Part shown: piece after piece, positions 7,931-15,129 of the stretch
Layout: each line of letters starts with the position of its first letter
Position numbering within the stretch: the stretch's first letter is position 1
Notes under the pieces: generated by a model
The model's database searches: none
Seen by the model: only the letters and a program-made list of their open reading frames with translations
What the model was told of the DNA's origin: nothing
Translations under genes and position numbers: made by a program
Source of the DNA: Kocuria flava
Lineage (GTDB): Bacteria > Actinomycetota > Actinomycetes > Actinomycetales > Micrococcaceae
Length of the DNA: 64,000 nt
Direction of reading: 5' to 3'
NCBI RefSeq assembly: GCF_001482365.1
Contig: NZ_CP013254.1
Span: 3,440,336-3,504,335, forward strand

Positions 7931-8806
7931 TCAGGCCGGGGACGCGCCCGGATCGCCGGGGAGCGTCTCGACAGCCACGCGGTAGCCCATCGTGTGGGTC
8001 TCCTCCGGCTCGAGGTGCACCGCGTTCCCCTGGACGTTGGCGCCCTCGACGCACACGAAGCCGCTCCACCCGTCCGCACCGACGTCGGGCAGGCCGGCGG
8101 CCTTCTCGGCCCAGGGGTTCCACACGACCGTCGTCGCCGAGCCGCGCTTGCGGATGCGCAGCGCCCGCCCCAGCACCGGGTCCACGACCCTGACGTCGGC
8201 CGAGGACTCGTACACGCGGTCGGTCTCCGCCGCCGGCTCGAGCGGCCCCTCCTGCAGGCAGCCGTCCCGGTCCGTGACCTTGTCCCGGTAGCGCGCGCCG
8301 TCGAGGCCCTCGATCCGGATCCTCCGCACGTCGCCGACGACGAGGTACGCGTGCAGCGCCTCCTCGAAGTCGAACCCGTGCTCGTCGGTGTTGGTCACGC
8401 TCAGCTCCAGCTCCAGCTCCGGGCCGAAGCGCACCACGTACTCCGCCTCGAACCGGTGCGGGAAGAGCGCGCGCAGGGCGGGGTCGGGCACGTCCTCCTC
8501 CGTGAAGCGGTACACCGCCACGGCCTCGTGGTCTGAGGACTCGAAGCTCTGCATCTCCCACGGGAGCGTGCGCACGAAGCCGTGCTTGGGCTCGAGGTCG
8601 CCGGAGGGGCCCTCGGCGAACCACGGGAAGCAGATCGGCACGCCCCCGCGCACCGCCCGCCCGCGCTCGAGCGCCGTGCTGGGCGAGAGCCACAGCACCG
8701 GCGCGTGCCCCGTGGGGATCCAGTCGACGACCTGCGCCCCCTGGTCGTGGACCAGGCCGGTCGCGTGCCTGCAGGAGAAGCGGCGGGGTGCGGGAAGTTC
8801 GCTCAT
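7931..8806 (-). CDS. D-hexose-6-phosphate mutarotase (aldose 1-epimerase family, YeaD-like)
   Basis: A 291-residue protein with the beta-sandwich epimerase motifs GGVPICFPWF, HGFVR (active-site His) and ...EEALHAYLVVGDVRRI, typical of YeaD/YMR099C-type glucose-6-phosphate 1-epimerases. It would interconvert alpha and beta anomers of hexose 6-phosphates in the cytoplasm. Start ATG 8806 has TAGCCT (minus strand, 8813-8818) 6 nt upstream, a leaderless promoter arrangement, and no Shine-Dalgarno sequence. It is convergent with the HNH gene. Confidence 0.85.
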   Translation of the reverse strand: MSELPAPRRFSCRHATGLVHDQGAQVVDWIPTGHAPVLWLSPSTALERGRAVRGGVPICFPWFAEGPSGDLEPKHGFVRTLPWEMQSFESSDHEAVAVYRFTEEDVPDPALRALFPHRFEAEYVVRFGPELELELSVTNTDEHGFDFEEALHAYLVVGDVRRIRIEGLDGARYRDKVTDRDGCLQEGPLEPAAETDRVYESSADVRVVDPVLGRALRIRKRGSATTVVWNPWAEKAAGLPDVGADGWSGFVCVEGANVQGNAVHLEPEETHTMGYRVAVETLPGDPGASPA

Positions 8807-8821
8807 GGCCCCAGGCTAGAC

Positions 8822-8856
8822 CGAGGGCCCGGTCCCCGCGGGGAACCGGGCCCTCG
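8822..8856 (-). terminator. Terminator after the AGCS symporter gene
   Basis: Arms 8822-8833 and 8845-8856 form a perfect 12-bp stem, extended by a CCCC/GGGG inner stem, directly after the stop at 8886 on the minus strand. Confidence 0.7.
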
Positions 8857-8885
8857 CTCCGGCACGGGGCCGGAGGGCAGCGGGG

Positions 8886-10331
8886 TCAGCGGCCGGTGCG
8901 CTCGTAGGAGTCGATCGCCCCGGGGTGGCCCTCCATGAACGCCTCGACCTGCTTGCGGTCGGCGTGCAGCTTCGGGTCGTTGTCGAGGTAGTGCTTGGTC
9001 TCGCGGGCGATCAGCCCCGACAGGAGGAGCAGGCCGATGAGGTTCGGGATCGCCATGAGACCGTTCATCACGTCGGCGAAGTTCCACACCACGGCCAGCG
9101 GGACGGTGCAGCCCACGAACACCACGAGGGAGAACACGACCCGGTAGGGCATCACGGCCGGGCGCCCGAACAGGCGCTCCATGCAGCGCTCGCCGTAGTA
9201 GGCCCACCCGAGGATGGTCGAGTAGGCGAACATCACGAGGCCGACGGTCACGATGTAGTGCCCCCACTGCCCGGGCAGCCCGGAGCTGAAGGCGTCGCCG
9301 GTCATCGTGGCGGCGAAGTCGGCGCCCCTCTCCCAGACGCCGGTGGTGATGAGCACCAGTCCCGTGAAGCTCACCACGACGAGGGTGTCGATGAACGTCT
9401 GCGTCATGGAGACCAGGCCCTGGCGGACGGGGTGGGTGGTCTGGGCGGCGGCGGCCGCGATGGCCGCCGAGCCCATGCCCGACTCGTTGGAGAACAGGCC
9501 GCGGGCCACGCCCATCTGCACGGCCATCATGATCGCCGAACCGGCGAAGCCGCCGACGGCCGACGTGCCGGTGAAAGCGTCGGTGAAGATGAGGGCGATC
9601 GCGGCCGGCAGCTCCGCCACGTTGACGACGAGGATGAACAGCGCACCGAGCACGTAGAAGATGATCATGATCGGCACGAAGGCCGCCGTCACCCGGCCGA
9701 TGGACTTGATGCCGCCCACGAGCACGGCGAAGGTGAACGCCGTCAGGACGATGCCGGTGAGCCAGGTGGGCAGGCCGAAGGAGCTCTCCACGTTGGAGGC
9801 GATGGAGTTGCCCTGGGTCATGTTGCCGATCCCGAAGGCGGCCAGGGCCGCCGCGACGGCGAAGAAGAGCGCCAGGAACTTCCCGAAGCCGCTGCGGATG
9901 CCGCGCTCGAGGTAGTACTGCGGGCCGCCCGAGATCTCGCCCTTGGCGTCGGTGGTGCGGTAGCGCACGGCCAGGAACGCCTCGGAGTACTTGGAGGCCA
10001 TCCCGAGCAGGCCGGTCACCCACATCCAGAACAGCGCGCCGGGGCCGCCGATCGAGATGGCGGTGGCCACGCCCACGATGTTGCCGGTGCCCACGGTGGC
10101 CGCGAGCGCCGTCGTGAGGGCCTGGAACTGCGAGACGTCACCGCCGGAGGCCTCGGCGTCCTTGCGCTCGAACAGGGCCAGGCGCAGGGCGGAGCCGAGC
10201 TTGCGGAACTGCAGCCCGCCGAGCCGGACGGTCAGGTACAGGCCGGTCAGCAGCAGCAGGGGGATGAGGACGTAGGGCCCCCAGATGATGCCGCCCAGCG
10301 TGCCGAGGGCGGATTCGATGGACTGGAGCAT
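8886..10331 (-). CDS. Alanine/glycine:cation symporter (AGCS family)
   Basis: A 481-residue multi-pass membrane protein (about 10-11 hydrophobic segments) with AGCS hallmarks: GGIIWGPYVLIPLLLLTG N-terminus, GNIVGVATAI, SNESGMGSA and the TNP-type loop region. The family imports alanine or glycine with Na+ (or H+). The start is ATG 10331, matching the family N-terminus; upstream frame to 10550 is spurious. Its terminator hairpin lies at 8822-8856. It diverges from the LOG gene at 10513. Substrate preference is family-based inference. Confidence 0.9.
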   Translation of the reverse strand: MLQSIESALGTLGGIIWGPYVLIPLLLLTGLYLTVRLGGLQFRKLGSALRLALFERKDAEASGGDVSQFQALTTALAATVGTGNIVGVATAISIGGPGALFWMWVTGLLGMASKYSEAFLAVRYRTTDAKGEISGGPQYYLERGIRSGFGKFLALFFAVAAALAAFGIGNMTQGNSIASNVESSFGLPTWLTGIVLTAFTFAVLVGGIKSIGRVTAAFVPIMIIFYVLGALFILVVNVAELPAAIALIFTDAFTGTSAVGGFAGSAIMMAVQMGVARGLFSNESGMGSAAIAAAAAQTTHPVRQGLVSMTQTFIDTLVVVSFTGLVLITTGVWERGADFAATMTGDAFSSGLPGQWGHYIVTVGLVMFAYSTILGWAYYGERCMERLFGRPAVMPYRVVFSLVVFVGCTVPLAVVWNFADVMNGLMAIPNLIGLLLLSGLIARETKHYLDNDPKLHADRKQVEAFMEGHPGAIDSYERTGR

Positions 10332-10512
10332 GTGGTCTCCCGGGGATGTCGGGCCGATGAGGAAGCGGACACGGGCCGGCGGGTGTGACCGCCGTCTCGG
10401 CCGGAGGCATTGAATCACAGGTTGCCGTCCCGGGCGTGCATCCGCACGTCCCCGGGCGCCCCCGGGGACGTGCGGGACGGGCACGCCGTCGCCGGTGGCG
10501 CACAATGACGGC

Positions 10513-11091
10513 ATGAGACTTGCCGTGTACACCGGGGCCTCCCTCGGCACCGATCCCCGCTTCGCCCGGGCCGCCCACGACTTCGCCGGCGAACTGGCCC
10601 GGCGCGGGGTCGGGATCGTCTACGGCGGCGGGCACGTGGGCCTGATGGGCGTCGTCGCCGACGCCGCGCTCGCGGCCGGCGGGGAGGTGATCGGGGTGAT
10701 GCCCCGCTCCCTGGTCGACGACGAGACCGCCCACACCGGCCTGACCGAGCTGCGGGTGGTGAGCGGCATGCACGAGCGCAAGGCGCAGATGGCCGAGCTC
10801 GCCGACGGGTTCGTCGCACTGCCGGGCGGGCTGGGCACGCTCGAGGAGATCTTCGAGGCGTGGACCTGGATCCAGGTGGGCGTGCACGCGAAACCGGTCG
10901 GCTTCCTCGACGTCGCCGGCTACTGGCGGCCGCTGCTGGACGCCGTCGCCTCGATGTCGGAGGCCGGCCTGGTGCGCCCGCAGTACCGCGACGCCGCCGT
11001 CGTCGCCGAGGACGCCGGGGAGCTGCTCGCCCGCTTCGCCGCGTGGCAGCCGCCGCGGCGCCGCTGGGACCCCGCCGGGCAGCGGGCCTGA
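10513..11091 (+). CDS. LOG-family / TIGR00730 Rossmann-fold protein
   Basis: This 192-residue protein has the LOG signature pair: YGGGHVGLMGVVADAAL (near 37) and PGGLGTLEE (near 103). Family members hydrolyse cytokinin riboside 5'-monophosphates to free bases; in bacteria they are also annotated as putative lysine-decarboxylase-like. ATG 10513 lies 6 nt after CACAAT, a weak -10-like box fitting a leaderless start, with no ribosome binding site. The 387-nt gap after the gene holds a giant palindrome that may also act as its terminator. Confidence 0.87.
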   Translation: MRLAVYTGASLGTDPRFARAAHDFAGELARRGVGIVYGGGHVGLMGVVADAALAAGGEVIGVMPRSLVDDETAHTGLTELRVVSGMHERKAQMAELADGFVALPGGLGTLEEIFEAWTWIQVGVHAKPVGFLDVAGYWRPLLDAVASMSEAGLVRPQYRDAAVVAEDAGELLARFAAWQPPRRRWDPAGQRA

Positions 11092-11190
11092 GCACCCGCG
11101 GGCGCGGCTGAGGGGCCCCCGCGCCCCGGGCCGGACCGGCCGCACCGGGCACGACGGCGGGCCCGCCGACGGCACCGCTGGCGGCGGGGC

Positions 11191-11380
11191 CGGGCGGACC
11201 GGCGCGAGCGGTGCCGGCGGCGGGCCCGCACCGGGAGCGGCAGCGCCACCAGTGCCGTGTTCGAGGTCGTGGCGGCGGGGCCCGCGCGGGCCCCGCCGCC
11301 ACGACCTCGAACACGGCACTGGTGGCGCTGCCGCTCCCGGTGCGGGCCCGCCGCCGGCACCGCTCGCGCCGGTCCGCCCG
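11191..11380. repeat. 190-bp perfect palindrome (95-bp arms, no spacer)
   Basis: Bases 11191-11285 are the exact reverse complement of 11286-11380; I checked the arms block by block. The centre lies inside CCCGCG|CGGG-type sequence between 11285 and 11286. Symmetry continues imperfectly outside: 11176-11190 matches the complement of 11386-11400 at 14 of 15 positions after a 5-nt insertion on the right. It fills the gap between the LOG gene and trmB. Frames through it read mirrored translations and are not genes. Confidence 0.95.
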
Positions 11381-11478
11381 CACAGGCCCCGCCGCCACCG
11401 CCCGCTCCTCGGTCCCGCGGGCGCCGCCGCTCCCGGTCCGGTCGGGGAGCCGGCGGCGCGCCGCCTAGGATGGTGGCG

Positions 11479-12267
11479 ATGAGCGAGCAGACCTCCCCCG
11501 CAGAGCCCCCGCAGGACCCCGGCGCGCCCGAGGCGTTCCACCGGCGCCCGTACTCGTTCGTGCGGCGCGGCGACCGCCTGACGGCCCGCCGGCAGAAGGC
11601 GTGGGACGAGTGGGCGCCGACCCGCGTCCTCGAGGTCCCGCGCACCCACGCCGACACCTCCGTGCACCCCGACCACGACTTCGACGCCGTGGCCGCCTTC
11701 GGCCGCGAGGCCCCGCTGGTCGTGGAGGTCGGCTCCGGGCTCGGGGAGGCCGTCGTCGCGGCGGCCGCCGCGCACCCGGAGCAGGACTACCTGGCGGTCG
11801 AGGTGTACAAGCCCGGCATCGCCGACCTGCTGCTGAAGGCGGGGCAGGCCGGCGTCGACAACGTCCGCGTGGTCCAGGCCAACGCCCCCGAGGTGCTCGA
11901 GCACATGCTCGCCCCCGCCTCGGTGGACGAGCTGTGGGTGTTCTTCCCGGACCCCTGGCACAAGAAGCGCCACCACAAGCGCCGGCTGGTCTCCCCCGGG
12001 TTCGCCGAGCTCGCCGCCCGCGTCCTGCGCCCGGGCGGGCTGTGGCGGCTGGCCACCGACTGGCAGGAGTACGCCCTCGCGATGCGCGAGGTGCTGGACG
12101 CCGCCCCCGGGTTCGAGAACGTCCACCCCGGCCCCCTCGCCGACGACGAGCACCCCGGCACGGGCTGGGCCCCGCGCTGGGAGGGGCGCGTCCTGACGAG
12201 CTTCGAGCGCAAGGCGCAGGAGGCCGGCCGCACCCCGCGCGACCTCACCTACCGCCGGCTGCCGTGA
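11479..12267 (+). CDS. trmB: tRNA (guanine-N7-)-methyltransferase
   Basis: This 262-residue SAM-dependent methyltransferase shows VEVGSGLGE (SAM-binding motif I, near residue 77), the TrmB diagnostic stretch FFPDPWHKKRHHKRRL and a C-terminal TSFERKAQEAG. It makes m7G46 in tRNA variable loops. The start ATG 11479 is chosen over the in-frame ATG 11470 because TAGGAT (11466-11471) sits exactly 7 nt upstream, the leaderless pattern. The stop overlaps the GTG of the next gene (GTGA). The palindrome lies about 100 bp upstream. Confidence 0.92.
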   Translation: MSEQTSPAEPPQDPGAPEAFHRRPYSFVRRGDRLTARRQKAWDEWAPTRVLEVPRTHADTSVHPDHDFDAVAAFGREAPLVVEVGSGLGEAVVAAAAAHPEQDYLAVEVYKPGIADLLLKAGQAGVDNVRVVQANAPEVLEHMLAPASVDELWVFFPDPWHKKRHHKRRLVSPGFAELAARVLRPGGLWRLATDWQEYALAMREVLDAAPGFENVHPGPLADDEHPGTGWAPRWEGRVLTSFERKAQEAGRTPRDLTYRRLP

Positions 12268-12794
12268 GCGCGACCCCGGGCACGCCCGGTGCGGGCGACC
12301 GCGACCGGGACGACCGCGCCGGCCGGTACGGCGTCGTCGCGGTGGTCCCCGGGGACCCGCTGCTCGCACCGCTGCTGCAGGGCCTGCACCGGGAGTACGC
12401 CGAGCGCTACGGCCCCGCGATCGGCGCGGACGAGATGGCGGAGCACCCGGTCGCGGACTTCACCGCGCCCTCCGGCGGGATCGTGCTGCTCGTGGCGGAC
12501 GGGTGCACGGTGGCGGGCGGCGCGTTCCGGCGCCACGACGACGCCACCGCCGAGCTCAAGCGCGTGTGGACGGCCCCCTCGCACCGCCGCCGGGGCCTGT
12601 CCCGGCGGGTGCTCGCCGAGCTGGAGCAGCGCGCCGCCGCCGCAGGGTACCGGCGGATCCGCCTGACCACCGGCAACCGCCAGCCGGAGGCCGAGGCCCT
12701 GTACCTCGCCGCCGGCTACGAGCGCCTGCCCGGCGTGGCGAGGGTCTACCCCGGCGGCGTCCACGACGTGGCCTTCGAGAAGCGCCTGGGCTGA
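12264..12794 (+). CDS. GNAT-family N-acetyltransferase
   Basis: A 176-residue protein with the GNAT core: GGAFRRHDDATAELKRVWT leading into the acetyl-CoA loop (SHRRRGLSRRVL) and LTTGNRQPEAEALYLAAGY. Start GTG 12264 overlaps the trmB stop by 4 nt (GTGA), indicating translational coupling. Acceptor substrate is unknown; the trmB linkage does not define it. Confidence 0.85.
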   Translation: MSATPGTPGAGDRDRDDRAGRYGVVAVVPGDPLLAPLLQGLHREYAERYGPAIGADEMAEHPVADFTAPSGGIVLLVADGCTVAGGAFRRHDDATAELKRVWTAPSHRRRGLSRRVLAELEQRAAAAGYRRIRLTTGNRQPEAEALYLAAGYERLPGVARVYPGGVHDVAFEKRLG

Positions 12795-12840
12795 GCCCCG
12801 GCGGGGCCGGGCCCGCCGCCGGCACCCCCGTTCAGCCCTC

Positions 12841-13272
12841 CTAGCGGAACGGGGGCCGGTAGAGCACCACGGCCTGGGAGACCTGCCGCCGCCGGGGCCG
12901 GGAGCCGCGGGCCATCCGCACGACGTCGCCGCCGGCGCCCGCGGCGAAGATGCGGGTGGACTCCTCGGCGCGCTCGCGGGCCTCCTCGAGCTCGCCGCTG
13001 AGCTCCGCGATCCGCGCCTGCAGCGCCGCGACCTGGTTCTCGAGCTGGAGGATCCGGCGGATGCCCTCGAGGGAGACGCCCTGCTGGGAGAGCACCTGGA
13101 TCTGCTGGAGCTTCTCGATGTCCCGCTGCGAGTAGCGCCGGGCCCGGCCCGGGGCCCGCGAGGGCTTGACCAGGCCGAGCCGGTCGTACTGGCGCAGCGT
13201 CTGCGGGTGCATCTCGGCGATCTCCGCCGCCACGGAGATCACGAACAGGGGCTGGTCGGCGTCGAGGGCCAT
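12841..13272 (-). CDS. hspR: Heat-shock repressor HspR (MerR family)
   Basis: A 143-residue MerR-type regulator: winged-helix region with HPQTLRQYDRLGLVKPSRAPGRARRYS, then QGVSLEGIRRIL and a coiled-coil (LENQVAALQARIAEL). It is the last gene of dnaK-grpE-dnaJ-hspR, two nt after dnaJ, the standard actinobacterial arrangement. HspR, with DnaK as co-repressor, binds HAIR operators; two such sites lie upstream of dnaK at 17059-17131, so autoregulation is predicted. Start ATG 13272. Confidence 0.93.
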   Translation of the reverse strand: MALDADQPLFVISVAAEIAEMHPQTLRQYDRLGLVKPSRAPGRARRYSQRDIEKLQQIQVLSQQGVSLEGIRRILQLENQVAALQARIAELSGELEEARERAEESTRIFAAGAGGDVVRMARGSRPRRRQVSQAVVLYRPPFR

Positions 13273-13274
13273 CG

Positions 13275-14282
13275 TCAGAGCCTCGCCTTCTCCCTCAGGG
13301 AGGCGCGCGGGTCCTGGCCGGCGGTGGCCTCGGCGTAGGCGCGCACGGCCGCCTGCGCCGACTCGTCCAGGTCGGCCGGGACGTGCACCTCCACGGTCAC
13401 GATGAGGTTGCCGGTCCCGCGGGAGGTCTCGATGCCGCGGCCCTTCACGCGGAAGCGCCGCCCCGAGGACGTGCCCGCCGGGACCTTCAGCCGCACGGTG
13501 GCCCCGTCGAGGGTCGGCACCTCGACCGTGGCGCCCAGGGCGGCCTCGGGGAACGTGATCGGCACCGTGACCTCGACGTCGTCCGTGCCCTCCACCCGGG
13601 TGAAGAACGGGTGCGGGCGCACGTGGACGGTCACGTACAGGTCCCCCGCCCCGCCGGGGCCCGAGTGGCCCTTGCCGGCGAGCTTGAGCTTCTGCCCGTC
13701 GCGCACCCCCTTGGGCACGCGCACCGTGGTCTCCTGGCCGTTGCCGCGGCGCAGACGCACGGTCGTGCCCTGCACGGCCGAGCGGAACGGGATGGTGGTC
13801 TCCGTGCGGATGTCCTCGCCGCGCGCCGGCGGGGCCTGGTAGCCGCCGTAGCCGCCGCCCGCGCCGCCGAACTGCGTGAACAGGTCCTCGAACCCGCCCC
13901 CGCCGCCGAAACCGCCGCCGGGCCCGCCGGTGGTGAACGTCGTGCGCCGGCGACCGCCGCCACCGCCGAAGATGTCGCCGAAGATGTCCTCGAAGTTCGC
14001 CGATCCGCCCGCGCCGCCGGGCCCGCCCGCCGTGAAGCGGGCGCCGGAGCCCATCGCGCGGATGGCGTCGTACTGCTTGCGCTCCTCCGGGTCCGAGAGC
14101 ACGGAGTGGGCCTCGGTGATGTCCTTGAACCGCTGCTCGGCGGCCGCGTCCCCCGGGTTCTGGTCCGGGTGGTACTGGCGGGCGAGCTTGCGGTAGGCCT
14201 TCTTGACGTCGGCCTCGGACGCGTCCTTGGAGACGCCGAGAATGCTGTAGAAGTCCTTGTCGATCCAGTCCTGGCTGGCCAT
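13275..14282 (-). CDS. dnaJ: DnaJ-type co-chaperone lacking the zinc finger
   Basis: This 335-residue J-protein has an N-terminal J domain with the HPD tripeptide (YHPDQNP, near residue 38), a long Gly/Phe-rich linker (about 80-150) with repeated GGxGG stretches, and the C-terminal peptide-binding domains. The CxxCxGxG zinc-finger repeats of canonical DnaJ are absent, so it is CbpA/DnaJ2-like even though it sits in the dnaK operon. It stimulates DnaK ATPase. ATG 14282 is preceded by GAGGAGGC. Confidence 0.92.
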   Translation of the reverse strand: MASQDWIDKDFYSILGVSKDASEADVKKAYRKLARQYHPDQNPGDAAAEQRFKDITEAHSVLSDPEERKQYDAIRAMGSGARFTAGGPGGAGGSANFEDIFGDIFGGGGGRRRTTFTTGGPGGGFGGGGGFEDLFTQFGGAGGGYGGYQAPPARGEDIRTETTIPFRSAVQGTTVRLRRGNGQETTVRVPKGVRDGQKLKLAGKGHSGPGGAGDLYVTVHVRPHPFFTRVEGTDDVEVTVPITFPEAALGATVEVPTLDGATVRLKVPAGTSSGRRFRVKGRGIETSRGTGNLIVTVEVHVPADLDESAQAAVRAYAEATAGQDPRASLREKARL

Positions 14283-14364
14283 GACGCCTCCTCTCTGCGG
14301 GGCCGGTCGGGGTCCGGGGCGGCCCGTGCGGGCAAACGGGGTGTGCCCCGGGGACGGGGTGCGC

Positions 14365-14413
14365 GGGGACGGCGAGGGGAGGCCCGTCGGACGGACCTCC
14401 CCTCGCCGTCCCC
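14365..14413 (-). terminator. Intra-operon hairpin between grpE and dnaJ
   Basis: Perfect 18-bp stem (14365-14382 with 14396-14413), 13-nt loop, in the 152-nt gap between grpE and dnaJ. It has the strength of the terminators elsewhere in the window. It may attenuate dnaJ-hspR relative to dnaK-grpE or stabilise a processed 3' end. Confidence 0.7.
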
Positions 14414-14434
14414 CGTGTCAGGCCGCGGGCGGCC

Positions 14435-15127
14435 TCACTCGGCGACCGCGACGGCGACCTGGGCGGGCCGCACGACGCGCTCACCGATGCGGAAGCCGGA
14501 GCGCAGCACCATCGCGATCTGGTCGGGCTCGACCTCGCTCGTGGGCTGCTGCAGCACGGCCTCGTGGACGGCGGGGTCGAACGTCTCCCCGACCGCGCCG
14601 ATGCGGGACAGGCCCTGGCGCACCAGGATCTCCTCGAGCTTGTTCGCGATGGACGCGAACGGGCCCTCGGTGAGGTCCCCGGCCCCGCGGGCCGCGTCGA
14701 TGTCGTCGAACACCGGCAGCAGCGCCTGGAGCAGGTCGCCGGTCACGTAGGTGCGCAGCTGCTCCTTCTCCCGCGCCGTGCGGTGCTTGAAGTTCACGAA
14801 CTCGGCCTGCAGCCGGCGCAGCTCCTCGAGCCGCTCCGCGGCCAGCGCCTCCGCCTCGGACGGGGCCTGCCCGGCCCCGGGCTCCCCGGTGTCCGCCGAG
14901 CCTGCGTCGGTGGACTGGGGGGTGCCCAGGATGTCGTCGACGGTCAGGCCCTCCGGGCCGGCACCGTCCTGCGGGTCGGTGCCGGCGCCGGGCTCCTGCG
15001 CCGTGCCGGGCTCGGTCCCGCCGGCGGCCCCGTCGGCGGCCGGGCGGGCCGCCTCCTGCTCGGGGCCGCCCGCGTCGCCGGGCTGCTCCGCCGGGTTCCG
15101 GTCGGGATCAGGGGTGGGGTCGGCCAT
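14435..15127 (-). CDS. grpE: Nucleotide exchange factor GrpE
   Basis: A 230-residue GrpE. The first 90 residues are acidic and Pro/Ala-rich low complexity; the core has the coiled coil (AERLEELRRLQAEFVNFKHR) and the beta domain LLPVFDDIDAA...GVGETFDPAVHEAV-type region. It releases ADP from DnaK. Two starts are possible: GTG 15133, overlapping the dnaK stop as GTGA, or ATG 15127. ATG is chosen because GAGAAG sits 8 nt before it. Confidence 0.92.
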   Translation of the reverse strand: MADPTPDPDRNPAEQPGDAGGPEQEAARPAADGAAGGTEPGTAQEPGAGTDPQDGAGPEGLTVDDILGTPQSTDAGSADTGEPGAGQAPSEAEALAAERLEELRRLQAEFVNFKHRTAREKEQLRTYVTGDLLQALLPVFDDIDAARGAGDLTEGPFASIANKLEEILVRQGLSRIGAVGETFDPAVHEAVLQQPTSEVEPDQIAMVLRSGFRIGERVVRPAQVAVAVAE

Positions 15128-15129
15128 GC

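Noticed and set aside
5748..8806. HNH protein plus repeat array as a restriction or defence island
   Set aside because: DUF222/HNH proteins are widespread repeats in actinobacteria, no methylase or helicase partner is present, and the neighbours are housekeeping genes.
11211..11482. Small ORFs inside the palindrome
   Set aside because: They are mirror-image translations created by the inverted repeat, without ribosome binding sites or a plausible protein.
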